Both the position numbers and the translations under genes were made by a program. DNA of 64,000 bases. Origin: Sorangium cellulosum. GTDB taxonomy: Bacteria > Myxococcota_A > Polyangia > Polyangiales > Polyangiaceae. The DNA lies in assembly GCF_004135735.1 (NCBI RefSeq), contig NZ_CP012670.1, forward strand, positions 6,774,501-6,838,500. The letters are read 5' to 3'. The notes under the pieces were generated by a model that was given only the letters and a program-made list of their open reading frames with translations, was not told the DNA's origin and did no database searches. Position 1 is the first letter of the stretch. Every line of letters begins with the position of its first letter. This document shows positions 19,510-28,023 of this stretch, in pieces.

Positions 19510-20640
19510 ATGCAGATCCACGATCTCCGCTCGATCTCCTGGCGCGACACCCGTTCGAGACATCTGCTCTGGATTCCTTTCCTCTCCGCCTGTGTCGAGG
19601 CCACCCCCTCTCCGCCCGCGGCGTGCCCCGCCGGCGAGGAGCATTTCCGCGGGCGATGCGTCTCCCCGGCCGCGCGTTACGAGCCTGAAGAGCGCATCGA
19701 CCACGACAACGTCGTCGCCTTCGGCGAGCCGCTCACGCGGCTCTCGCTGCCGGAGCCGCCGCGCAGCGGCTTCCGGATCATCGCCCCTCCGCGCACCCTC
19801 GCGCCCGGCGAGGAGGCGCTCTTCTGCCTCTCCTGGCCGTTCCCTGCCGTCGAGCACACGACCGTCTACGCGGCCCGCCTGTACACGACGGCCGGGTTGC
19901 ACCACAGCAATGTCATCGCCAAGCCGGTCGATCCCGATCTCGGCCCCAACCCCTACCCGGGCTGTCACCCGGGCGCCGACGACCCCTTCAAGGACCTGCC
20001 GGAGATCATCCCGGACGTCCTCTTCGCGAGCTCCACCCAGGTCGTCGGCGACGAGACGCTCGTCTTCCCGCCGGGCATGGGCTTCGCCCTCGATACGTCC
20101 CGCGAGATCTCGACGAACATCCACCTGCTCAACCCGTCGCCCGAGCCGGCCGTGGTCGAGGTCGCCTACGACTTCTTCACCATGCCGCTCGCGGAGCGCG
20201 CCGAGGAGCTCGTGCCGTTCGTCATGAACATCAACGACTTCCTCGTCCCTCCGCGCACCACCCGGAGCGTCGGCGCGACGTGCTCGACGTTCGGCGGGAA
20301 CATCGTCTCTCTCATGCCGCACACGCACCGCTACGCCGACGCCTTCGACGTGGATGTCGTCCGCGAGGGCGGCGAGGCGCGCATCTACGCGGGCGGCGCG
20401 TTCGACCTGGAGGGCGATATCCAGGTCTACGATCCGCCGATCGCGCTCGGTGACAGCGACTCCATCCGCTACGCGTGCAGGTTCAGGAACACGTCGGACC
20501 ACGATCTGACGTTCGGCTTCGGCGACGACGAGATGTGCACGCTGTTCGGGTACATGTACCCTCTGGAGAAGCAATTCGCGGCGTTCTCCGCGCGCGACGG
20601 CGAGCCGTGCCTGTCGCTCGGGCTCGGCGCCTTCCGGTGA
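19510..20640 (+). CDS. Peptidylglycine/dopamine monooxygenase-like type II copper lipoprotein
   Basis: 376 residues starting at 19510, with a lipobox-like FLSAC after the N-terminal hydrophobic part, so it is exported and probably lipid-anchored. Two beta-domains carry copper ligands spaced as in peptidylglycine alpha-hydroxylating monooxygenase (PHM). H131-H132 (GLHHSNV) and H205 (NIHLLN) match the CuH site. H271-x-H273 (MPHTHRYADAF) and M342 (DDEMCTLF) match the CuM site. Intervals (73, 66, 2 and 69 residues) are close to those of rat PHM. The family hydroxylates peptidyl-glycine, dopamine or similar substrates with ascorbate. The bacterial substrate is unknown. A non-catalytic copper protein is the alternative, but all six ligands are present. 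Confidence 0.8.
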   Translation: MQIHDLRSISWRDTRSRHLLWIPFLSACVEATPSPPAACPAGEEHFRGRCVSPAARYEPEERIDHDNVVAFGEPLTRLSLPEPPRSGFRIIAPPRTLAPGEEALFCLSWPFPAVEHTTVYAARLYTTAGLHHSNVIAKPVDPDLGPNPYPGCHPGADDPFKDLPEIIPDVLFASSTQVVGDETLVFPPGMGFALDTSREISTNIHLLNPSPEPAVVEVAYDFFTMPLAERAEELVPFVMNINDFLVPPRTTRSVGATCSTFGGNIVSLMPHTHRYADAFDVDVVREGGEARIYAGGAFDLEGDIQVYDPPIALGDSDSIRYACRFRNTSDHDLTFGFGDDEMCTLFGYMYPLEKQFAAFSARDGEPCLSLGLGAFR

Positions 20641-20766
20641 GGCGCGGATCGCCGCCGCCCGCCGCCGCGCCGCTCGCCTGGCGCTCCCCCCCCGCGCGCC
20701 GGCCGGAGGCCGCCCGGCCCACGCGCTCGCTACCGCCGCGCGCTCCTGCGCGCTAGGTTGCCCGCC

Positions 20767-21306
20767 GTGAGCGCCCCTCGATCGTCCGGCTCCCGCGCTG
20801 CGCTGCTCATCGGCCTGCCCGTGCTCGCCCTCGCCGGGGCGGTCTTCCTCGTGACAGGCGAGGACGAGCGCCCCGCTCCCCCCACCCCCCGCCCGGCCAG
20901 CGCGGAGTCCCGCGCGGTCTCCGCGCCCGAGCCGCGTCACGCCCGCCCGCCCGCCGCGCCGGCGCCCCGCGCCGCCGCCACCGCGGAGGCCGCGGCGCCG
21001 CCGCCCCGGGCCGAGCCGGACGAGGACCCCGAGGCCGGCGTCATCGAGCGGATGCGCGCCGCGCTGGAGGCCGACCCCGAGGAGGTGCTCCGCCTCGACG
21101 ACGCGGCGTCGCGCGACCTCGGCGACGGCGCGCGCGCCGCCGAGCGCGGCCTGCTCCGCGTCCGGGCGCTCGTGCGCCTGAGCCGCGCCGGCGAGGCCCG
21201 CAGCCTCGCGGAGGAGCTCGTCGAGCGCTACCCCGACGATCCGTCGGCGAAGAGCGCCGCCGCGTACATGGGCGTTCACCCGAGGCCGCGCGGGCCGTCC
21301 CGGTAA
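20767..21306 (+). CDS. Small membrane-anchored protein with a TPR-like C-terminus
   Basis: About 179 residues from GTG 20767; an in-frame TTG nine bases earlier is possible. One N-terminal helix (AALLIGLPVLALAGAVFLV) is followed by a Pro/Ala-rich linker (about 35-85). A helical region ends with ERGLLRVRALVRLSRAGEAR and LAEELVERYPDDPSAKSA, a single TPR-like repeat. Such small anchored proteins are common in myxobacteria, often next to sigma-factor genes; none is adjacent here. No function can be assigned. Confidence 0.6.
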   Translation: MSAPRSSGSRAALLIGLPVLALAGAVFLVTGEDERPAPPTPRPASAESRAVSAPEPRHARPPAAPAPRAAATAEAAAPPPRAEPDEDPEAGVIERMRAALEADPEEVLRLDDAASRDLGDGARAAERGLLRVRALVRLSRAGEARSLAEELVERYPDDPSAKSAAAYMGVHPRPRGPSR

Positions 21307-21488
21307 GACGCAGCACAGGGCAGCGCCCGTCGCGAGGCTCGGGCGGCCACGCGGCGATCGGTGATCTTGCGAACTTCGAGCCGGAGCAGAACGTCGCGCG
21401 CCGGGTCGTGGCGCATTGCGCACCGAGTCACTGAACCGATTAAGAAAACGGTGGTCTTGGCTCGCGCTCCTGGAGATAATTCCCCGCC

Positions 21489-22868
21489 ATGAGACCTTGG
21501 CTTCTACTCGGGCTTCTCCAGCTCTCCGTGGCTGGATTCGGTTGTATCGGCGCGCAGGAGGACGACGGCCTGGACGGGGCGGCGGGCGGCGACGCGGGGA
21601 GCGGCGGCGGCCCTGTCGGGAGCGGCGGCGGCCCTGTCGGGAGCGGCGGCGGCCCTGTCGGGAGCGGCGGCGATCCTTCGGGTACGGGCGGCGGGACGAC
21701 GAGCGCCGGCACGGCGAGCACCGGCAGCGCCACGACGAGCGCCGGCACGACGGTGAGCGCCGGCACGACGACGAGCGCCGGCACGTCCATGACGAGCAGC
21801 AGCACGGCGACGGGCGGCGGCAGCGCCTGCGCCGACGAGGACGCCTGCCCGTTCGACGGAGGGGTCGAGATCGCGTGCCGGCTGCGCTTCATGTACGGCG
21901 TGAACTACGCCTGGCGCGACTTCGGCGCGGATTTCAGCGGCCAGCGCCAGTGGAGCCAGGCCGGCGTCTCGGGGAAGCGGGACCAGGTGCTCGCCGATCT
22001 GCGGGACATGCGCGCGCACGGCGTCGACGTGGTCCGCTGGTGGATTTACCCGCGGTTCCAGGGGGAGGCGGTGACCTTCGACGGGCAGGGCGACCCGACC
22101 GGGCTCGGGGGCACCTCGAAGCAGGACCTCCTGGCGGCGCTCGAGCTCGCGGACCAGGCCGAGGTCAACGTGATGTTCACGCTGTTCTCCTTCGACGGCT
22201 TCTACAAGACGACGCACAACCCGCCGACCGGCCTGTCGGTCGCGAGCATGGGCCCCATCGTCGCGGATCCGGCCCGCCGCGCCAAGCTCATCGAGAACGT
22301 GGTCCGGCCCATCGCGCAGACGGTCGCGTCGAGCCCGCACCGAGATCGCATGATCGCGTGGGACGTCATCAACGAGCCCGAGTGGGCCATGACGGGGCCG
22401 AGCCTCTACGGCGGCGACCCGCCGTTCGAGGGCGACGCCAGCAAGTTCGATCTGGTCACGCACGCGCAGATGGAGGCGCTCGCCAAGGAGTCGGCGGCCG
22501 TGCTGAGGGAGGAGACCGGCGCGCCCGTGAGCGTCGGGAGCGCCGCGATCAAGTGGGGCCAGGCGTGGACGCACGCGGACGTCGACTTCTATCAGGTCCA
22601 CATGTACGGGTGGGTCAACGAGTACTTCCCGTACACCAAGCCGCTCTCCGAGTACGGCCTGACGGACAAGCCCGTCGTCATGGGCGAGTTCCCCATCAAC
22701 ATGGATGGGATGAAGGTGACGTACGACACGTTCGTGAGCGATCTCTACGACATGAGGTACGCGGGCGCGCTCTCCTGGTCCGTCACCGACCGGAACTTCC
22801 CCTGGTCGTCCCACAAGGCGGCCGTCAAGGCGTTCGCCGACCGCTACCCCTGCGAGACGCGGTACTAG
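21489..22868 (+). CDS. Clan GH-A (GH5-like) glycoside hydrolase lipoprotein
   Basis: 459 residues. Lipobox GFGC, a linker of GSGGGPV and SAGT-type repeats (about 35-115), then a TIM-barrel domain starting FMYGVNYAWRDFG. WDVINEPEW places the general acid at Glu296 and VVMGEFPI the nucleophile at Glu400. The pair and the Asn before the first Glu are typical of clan GH-A enzymes such as cellulases and mannanases. It is presumably anchored in the outer membrane and cuts beta-linked polysaccharide. The next gene is a CE2-type esterase, consistent with joint attack on acetylated plant or fungal polymers. The exact GH family is uncertain. Confidence 0.78.
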   Translation: MRPWLLLGLLQLSVAGFGCIGAQEDDGLDGAAGGDAGSGGGPVGSGGGPVGSGGGPVGSGGDPSGTGGGTTSAGTASTGSATTSAGTTVSAGTTTSAGTSMTSSSTATGGGSACADEDACPFDGGVEIACRLRFMYGVNYAWRDFGADFSGQRQWSQAGVSGKRDQVLADLRDMRAHGVDVVRWWIYPRFQGEAVTFDGQGDPTGLGGTSKQDLLAALELADQAEVNVMFTLFSFDGFYKTTHNPPTGLSVASMGPIVADPARRAKLIENVVRPIAQTVASSPHRDRMIAWDVINEPEWAMTGPSLYGGDPPFEGDASKFDLVTHAQMEALAKESAAVLREETGAPVSVGSAAIKWGQAWTHADVDFYQVHMYGWVNEYFPYTKPLSEYGLTDKPVVMGEFPINMDGMKVTYDTFVSDLYDMRYAGALSWSVTDRNFPWSSHKAAVKAFADRYPCETRY

Positions 22869-23002
22869 GAGCGGCGCTTTTGCGGGGGCCGCCGCGCTGC
22901 GGCGCTTCCAGGCAGGCCGCTCCTCGCGGGCGCGAGTCGGCTTCTGCTGGCAGAAGAAGATCGCCGTTGTCTGCGCCGCGGGCTTGCAGCATCCTCCCGC
23001 GC

Positions 23003-24349
23003 ATGACCACACAAGCTTACTACAATCTTCCGAGGCTCGCGGGCGCCCTGTGCATCGCCTGGTCGGCGCTGGCCGGGTGCGGGGACGAGTCCGGCGACAC
23101 GACGGCCGGCGCCGGCGGGGGCGCCGCGAGCTCCACCAGCGGCGCGGGCGGCGAGGGCGGCGACGCGACCACCGCGAGCACGAGCGGCACCGGCGGCAGC
23201 AACGAGGGCGGCAGCAACGAGGGCGGCAGCAACGAGGGCGGCAGCAACGAGGGCGGCAGCAACGAGGGCGGCAGCAACGAGGGCGGTAGCAACGAGGGCG
23301 GCAGCGGCTCGGGCGACGCGACCGTCCGCTTCATCGGGCGCTTCGACACCACCGACCCGGCCGGCCCCCGCTTCGGATGGCCCGGGAGCGCGATCGTCAC
23401 GCGGTTCTCGGGGACCGGTATCCGCGCCCGCTTCAACGACGAGTCGCCCCTGAACGACGGGCCGAATTACTTCGAGGTGGTGATCGACGGCGAGTCCCAG
23501 GGCGCGCTCGAGGTCAGCGGCCCGGACAAGGTCTACACGGTCGCGGAGAACCTGCCGGACGGGGAGCACGATCTGCTGCTCCACCGGCGGACGGAGGGGC
23601 TCGTCGGCTGGTCGCAGTTCCTCGAGTTCATCCCGGAGGAGGGCGAGCAGCTCCTGCCGGTCGCGCCGGCGCCCGACCGCCGGATCGAGGTGATCGGCGA
23701 CTCGATCTCCGCCGGCTACGGCGTCGACGGCCCGGACGAGACTTGCCCCTTCACGAGCGCCACGGAGAACAACTTCCTGACCTATGGGCCGATCGCCGCC
23801 CGGCAGCTCGGGGCGGACGCCACGATCATCGCCTGGTCCGGCAGGGGCGCGTACCGCAATTACGCGGACGAGGCGGTCCCGACCATGCCGGAGCTCTATG
23901 GCCGGACCCTCCCCGACGAGGCGCAGCCCGCGTGGGACTTCTCCTCCTGGGTGCCGCAGGTGGTGGTGATCAACCTGGGGACCAACGACTTCAGCGTCGA
24001 CAAGGACGGCAAGGGGGTCAATCCGGGCGAGCCGTTCCGCGAGGCCTACGCGGGCCTCGTCGAGACCGTCAGGACCAATTACCCGGATGCGCTCATCTTC
24101 TGCACGGTGGGCCCCATGCTCAGCGACGGGTACCCCGAGGGCACGATGGCGCTCAGCACGGTGCGGTCCTACATCACCCAGGTGGTGGAGGACCGCACCG
24201 AGGACGGCGACGACAAGGTGCGCTACCTCGAGTTCCCCGAGCACGACGGGACGAACGGGCGCGGCTGCGACTGGCACCCGAGCGCCAAGACGCAGCAGCT
24301 CATGGGCCAGCAGCTCGCCGAGGCCATCAGCGCAGAGCTCGGCTGGTAG
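23003..24349 (+). CDS. CE2-like carbohydrate acetyl esterase lipoprotein
   Basis: 448 residues from ATG 23003. Lipobox LAGC, then a linker with seven GGSNE repeats. A jelly-roll domain follows (VRFIGRFDTTDPAGPRFGWP, FSGTGIRARF, YFEVVIDGE). The C-terminal SGNH domain has block I GDSISAGYG (Ser234), block III LGTNDF and block V GCDWHPS (His425). A jelly roll before an SGNH domain is the CE2 layout, which removes acetyl groups from xylan or mannan at the 6-position. It follows the GH5-like gene by 134 bp. Outer-membrane anchoring is likely. Confidence 0.85.
   Translation: MTTQAYYNLPRLAGALCIAWSALAGCGDESGDTTAGAGGGAASSTSGAGGEGGDATTASTSGTGGSNEGGSNEGGSNEGGSNEGGSNEGGSNEGGSNEGGSGSGDATVRFIGRFDTTDPAGPRFGWPGSAIVTRFSGTGIRARFNDESPLNDGPNYFEVVIDGESQGALEVSGPDKVYTVAENLPDGEHDLLLHRRTEGLVGWSQFLEFIPEEGEQLLPVAPAPDRRIEVIGDSISAGYGVDGPDETCPFTSATENNFLTYGPIAARQLGADATIIAWSGRGAYRNYADEAVPTMPELYGRTLPDEAQPAWDFSSWVPQVVVINLGTNDFSVDKDGKGVNPGEPFREAYAGLVETVRTNYPDALIFCTVGPMLSDGYPEGTMALSTVRSYITQVVEDRTEDGDDKVRYLEFPEHDGTNGRGCDWHPSAKTQQLMGQQLAEAISAELGW
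23192..23296 (+). repeat. Seven 15-bp in-frame tandem repeats (GGSNE linker)
   Basis: GGCGGCAGCAACGAG repeats seven times with one silent change in the last copy. It makes the flexible linker of the CE2-like lipoprotein. Near-perfect identity suggests recent expansion. Confidence 0.9.
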
Positions 24350-24596
24350 CCGCCGCGCGACGAGGGGTGGCGCGGCGTCGCGCCGCCCGCCCGCGCCGCC
24401 TGTGGCATTCCGCGCCACGTGATGCACGTCCTCACCGCCACGCGCCCCAGGACGCCCCGATCTCGATCAACCCTCCTCGCCGGCGGGTGGCGGATCCCGC
24501 GCTGGTACGCGCGGTGCATTGCTCGGCCCGAGGACATCGAGGGCGGCGCTACCAGGAGCGCGTGGGAGCGGGCGCTGCCGAGCGAGGAGATCATCC

Positions 24597-24965
24597 ATGC
24601 ACACGAAGCAAGACGGCACCCGGCGGGCCGCGGGCGGGAGTCACGGCCGAGGTTTCGAGGAGGCGGCGCGCCAGCACGCGGAGCGCCCGGACACCGGGAA
24701 TGCGTTCATCCCCGACCCGAACGACGGCCCGCCGAGGGTCGTGGACGAGTTCGCCGCGCAGATCGCCGAGCACTATGTCCAGTCGGCGACGTCGGGCGTG
24801 GACACCACGGAGGAATACGAGGACCACATCGAGCCCGAGGAGATGGGAGGTCCGTTCCTCATCACGACCGCCGCGCAGGAGCTCGCGGACGACACCGACG
24901 CGACGAACCCCGAGGACGCCGAGGTCGAGCCGTTCCCCCGGGCCACGCGCGCGCCGCTGCCCTGA
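24597..24965 (+). CDS. Small acidic hypothetical protein
   Basis: 122 residues from ATG 24597, preceded by GCGAGGAGATC, a fair ribosome site. The protein is polar and acidic with no membrane segment. Its best-ordered parts are DEFAAQIAEHYVQSATSGVD and MGGPFLITTAAQELADDTDA, followed by NPEDAEVEPFPRATR. The family is not recognised. The intact frame, good start and strong codon bias argue it is real. Neighbours (CE2 esterase upstream, thiol peroxidase downstream) give no clear link; a stress-related role beside the peroxidase would be a guess. Confidence 0.6.
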   Translation: MHTKQDGTRRAAGGSHGRGFEEAARQHAERPDTGNAFIPDPNDGPPRVVDEFAAQIAEHYVQSATSGVDTTEEYEDHIEPEEMGGPFLITTAAQELADDTDATNPEDAEVEPFPRATRAPLP

Positions 24966-25140
24966 CGCGCGGCCCCGGGGCCGTGCGCTCGCCGCTCGCC
25001 GGCGGACGCGCTCCGCCGCGCGGAGCGTGCCAGTCGGCCGCGGCGGCGGCCTGACGGCGCCGCACGGATCCGCTTGGCATTTGCCCTCCGCGCGCGTAGG
25101 ACGGGCCCTGCCGAACAGGCGCACAGAGGAGGAAGCGACC

Positions 25141-25635
25141 ATGGCTCAGACCAAGTTCAAGGGAAGCGCGGTTCACACGGTCGGCGAGCTGCCGCAGGTC
25201 GGCGCGACTGCCCCGGATTTCACGCTCGTCAAGACCGACCTCTCGGAGGGCAAGCTCTCGTCGTATTCCGGCAAGAAGGTCCTCAACATCTTCCCGAGCG
25301 TCGACACCGGCGTCTGCGCGAAGTCCGTGCGCACCTTCCACGAGCGCGCCGAGAAGCTCCCGGGCGTGACGGTGCTCAACATCTCGGCGGACCTGCCGTT
25401 CGCGCACGGCCGCTTCTGCGGGGCCGAGGGCATCAAGAACGCGGAGAGCCTCTCCACGTTCCGCGGCGATTTCGGCGAGAAGTACGGGGTCAAGCTGGTG
25501 GACGGCCCGCTCGCCGGCCTCCTCGCGCGCGCGGTCCTCGTGCTCGACGAGCAGAACAAGGTCGTCCACGCCGAGCTCGTGCCGGAGATCACGCAAGAGC
25601 CGGACTACGACGCGGCGCTCGCCAAGGTGAAGTGA
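25141..25635 (+). CDS. tpx: Thiol peroxidase
   Basis: Reduces hydrogen and alkyl peroxides using thioredoxin. 164 residues, the normal size. The peroxidatic cysteine is in PSVDTGVCAKS (Cys59) and the resolving cysteine in GRFCGAEG (Cys93), a spacing matching the E. coli Tpx pair. The preceding VGATAPDFTLV is the peroxiredoxin entry motif. ATG 25141 follows AGAGGAGGAAG. It appears to be a single-gene unit. Confidence 0.94.
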   Translation: MAQTKFKGSAVHTVGELPQVGATAPDFTLVKTDLSEGKLSSYSGKKVLNIFPSVDTGVCAKSVRTFHERAEKLPGVTVLNISADLPFAHGRFCGAEGIKNAESLSTFRGDFGEKYGVKLVDGPLAGLLARAVLVLDEQNKVVHAELVPEITQEPDYDAALAKVK

Positions 25636-25749
25636 TCCGGCAGCGAGGCGCCGTCGGCCGCCCGCGCCCGCGCCGCCCCCGAGGCCGCGATCGAGGCGCG
25701 GGCGCCGGGCTGGCGCCGCGCGCGGCCCCCGGGTAGAGGCGGCGGCCTC

Positions 25750-26634
25750 ATGGCGGCATCCCTCGACAGAGAGCTCGCGAGCCTGTCCGGCGAGGAGATG
25801 GTCGCGGCGCTCGGCCTCGGCGGGGCGCCCGCGTGGGTGCGCCGCGCCGGGCGCGCCGCCTTCGCCGTGCCCTCGTGGCCGCTCGGGCGCGTGCTCGCGC
25901 GCTTCGACCGGCGCACGGGCGAGGCGGGGCTCCACGTGGCGGCGCGGGAGGCGCTCGCCGGGTTCGGCGCGCGCCTTCGCGCCGACTCCCCACCTCCTCC
26001 GCGCGGCGCGCTGCTCGTCGTCTCCAACCACCCTGGGGCCTACGACGCCCTCGCGCTGATGGCGGCCCTCGGCCGGGGCGACCTCATGATCGTCGCGGCG
26101 GAGCGGCGGTTTTTGCGCGCGTTGCCCCACGTGAGCCAGCGGCTCCTGTTCGTGCCCATCGACGAGGGCGGCGGCGCGCGCGCGCTCGCGGCGCGGACCG
26201 CCAGCGTGCGCCGCGCCCTGCGGCACCTGCGCGCGGGCGGCGCGCTGCTCCACTTCCCCGCCGGCCGCATCGAGGCGGACCCCGCCTTCGCGGGCGCCGG
26301 CGGCGCGCCGCTCGGCGCGTGGCACCCGAGCGCCGGCGCCCTGCTGCGCGCGACCGCGGCCGCGGGCGGGCGCGTCGCCGTCGCGATCGTCTCGGGGGTG
26401 CACTCACCCCGGGCGAAGCGGCTCCTCGTCACGCGCTGGGCCGAGCGCCGCGGGATCACCACGCTGGCCCCGCTCCTGCAGATCGCGCTGCCCGGCTTCG
26501 ACGACGTCGAGGTGCGGGTGCGGCTCGGCCCGGCCCGCGAGGCGGCCGCGGTGATGGACGGCCTGGACGATGACGCGTCGTTCACCCGGCGGCTCCGGGA
26601 CGAGGCCACGGCGCTGCTCTCCCCCGGCGGATGA
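25750..26634 (+). CDS. PlsC-like acyltransferase
   Basis: 294 residues. SNHPGAYDALALM holds the HxxxxD acyltransferase motif (His94, Asp99). FPAGRIEADP corresponds to the FPEGxRS substrate-binding block, with Ala replacing the usual Glu. LLFVPIDEGGG matches the hydrophobic strand before it. It would acylate a lysophospholipid or similar acceptor at the membrane. No clear membrane helix is seen, so it may be peripheral. It is convergent with the glycosyltransferase gene. The acceptor cannot be read from sequence. Confidence 0.72.
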   Translation: MAASLDRELASLSGEEMVAALGLGGAPAWVRRAGRAAFAVPSWPLGRVLARFDRRTGEAGLHVAAREALAGFGARLRADSPPPPRGALLVVSNHPGAYDALALMAALGRGDLMIVAAERRFLRALPHVSQRLLFVPIDEGGGARALAARTASVRRALRHLRAGGALLHFPAGRIEADPAFAGAGGAPLGAWHPSAGALLRATAAAGGRVAVAIVSGVHSPRAKRLLVTRWAERRGITTLAPLLQIALPGFDDVEVRVRLGPAREAAAVMDGLDDDASFTRRLRDEATALLSPGG

Positions 26635-26762
26635 CGGGCCGCCCCGCCCTGGTTGCCGAGGTCGCCGGCCGCGTCGCGCGACGCTGACCCGCGCCTGGCG
26701 CAGAGCGGGTTTCGCGGGGCGGCGTCACGAGGATCGTCCTGGCTCGGGTTCGACGACCCCGC

Positions 26763-27809
26763 TCAGCGCCCACCAGCAACCCGCGCGAGCACCCCGCGCA
26801 CCGCCGCCGCCGTGCTGTCCCAGCCGGGCAGCCCCGCGGACCGGACCACCGCGGCGCGGCTCATGCTCGCCCGCAAGGTCGCGTCCGACAGGAAGCGGGA
26901 GAGCGCCCGCACGAGCCCGTCGCCATCGTCCCAGAGCAGCGCCTCCGCGCCGTCCTGGACCACCTCCCCGATCGCGCCCACGCGCGCCGCGAGCACCGGC
27001 ACCCCGGCGCGCACCGCCTCGGTCAGCACCATGCCGTACCCCTCGAGCGACGAGGGCAGCACCAGCGCGTCCGTCTCCGCCAGCGCCTCCGCCAGCGCCT
27101 CGTCGCCGAGCACCCCGGGCGCCGTCACGCGCGCCCGCAGGAACGCCGAGCCCTCGATCGCCCGGCGCACCCGCGCGGCATACGCGGGGTCCCGCGTCGC
27201 GTCGCCGATGAGCGCGAGCGTCGCGTGCGCGCTCCCGACCCGCTCGAACGCCGCGAGCAGCTCCAGGATCCGCTTGCGCGGGATGAAGCTCCCCACGAAC
27301 GTCAGCCGCAGCGGACCGTCGCCCCGCCCGGCCCGCGGGCGCAAGGCGAGCCGGTCCGCGCCCGGCGCCGCCACGTCGACGCGCCCGAGCCCGTGCTCGC
27401 GCCGGAGCCGCGCCGCGGTCGTCGCGCTCGTCGCGACGCGCGCCTCGCACAGCCGGAGCACCGCCGCCTCCTCGAGCGCGACCGCCGTGCGCCGCGGCCC
27501 GGGCCGGAGCTCCCACGCGCTCAGGTGGTGCACGAGGAGCACGCGCGCGATCCGCCGCGGCAGCGCCGCGAACGCCGGCCCGAGCTCCGGGAAGCAGAGC
27601 TCGTCGCCCACGACCACGGCCGGATCGAGCCGGGCGAGGCGCCGCGCCAGCGCGAGCCCCGACAGCGCGCGCGAGAGCGGCGCCGGATCCAGGGAGACGA
27701 CCTCGACCACGTCGCCCTGCGCGCGCAGCCGCTCGATCACGAGCCGATCGTAGATGTACCCGCCCGTGGTCTGCTCCAGGGCGCCATAGACGATCCAGGC
27801 GACGCGCAT
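26763..27809 (-). CDS. GT4-type glycosyltransferase
   Basis: 348 residues. The N-terminal half has a Rossmann-like start (RVAWIVYGALEQTTGGYIYD). The C-terminal half has LRLTFVGSFIPRKRILELLA, LVLPSSLEGYGMVLTEAVRA and VPVLAARVGAIGEVV. These are the nucleotide-sugar-binding and ExxxxxxxE-type motifs of GT-B fold family 4 enzymes. It transfers a sugar from an activated donor to an unknown acceptor. No polysaccharide cluster surrounds it. Confidence 0.82.
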   Translation of the reverse strand: MRVAWIVYGALEQTTGGYIYDRLVIERLRAQGDVVEVVSLDPAPLSRALSGLALARRLARLDPAVVVGDELCFPELGPAFAALPRRIARVLLVHHLSAWELRPGPRRTAVALEEAAVLRLCEARVATSATTAARLRREHGLGRVDVAAPGADRLALRPRAGRGDGPLRLTFVGSFIPRKRILELLAAFERVGSAHATLALIGDATRDPAYAARVRRAIEGSAFLRARVTAPGVLGDEALAEALAETDALVLPSSLEGYGMVLTEAVRAGVPVLAARVGAIGEVVQDGAEALLWDDGDGLVRALSRFLSDATLRASMSRAAVVRSAGLPGWDSTAAAVRGVLARVAGGR

Positions 27810-28023
27810 CGGCCAGCGGCTCCGGCCTGCGCGTCCTACTCGCCCTCGCGACGCGCGGCAACGGCTCGTCCTCGCCGCGTGACCGCTTTGTCAAGACTAC
27901 AAACCCTCCTATCCTGCGCGCCGCACGAGCGGGGCTGCTGCCGCGGTGATTCGAACGATCGCCGGCGCGCCCGCGGAGACTCACGGACATGGCTGGACCG
28001 CCGAGGCGGCCGCGAGGGACCTC

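Noticed and set aside
26638..26723. Inverted repeat GCCGCCCCGC/GCGGGGCGGC between convergent genes
   Set aside because: The loop of 66 bases is long and the arms are pure GC; it could be chance, so it was not called a terminator.
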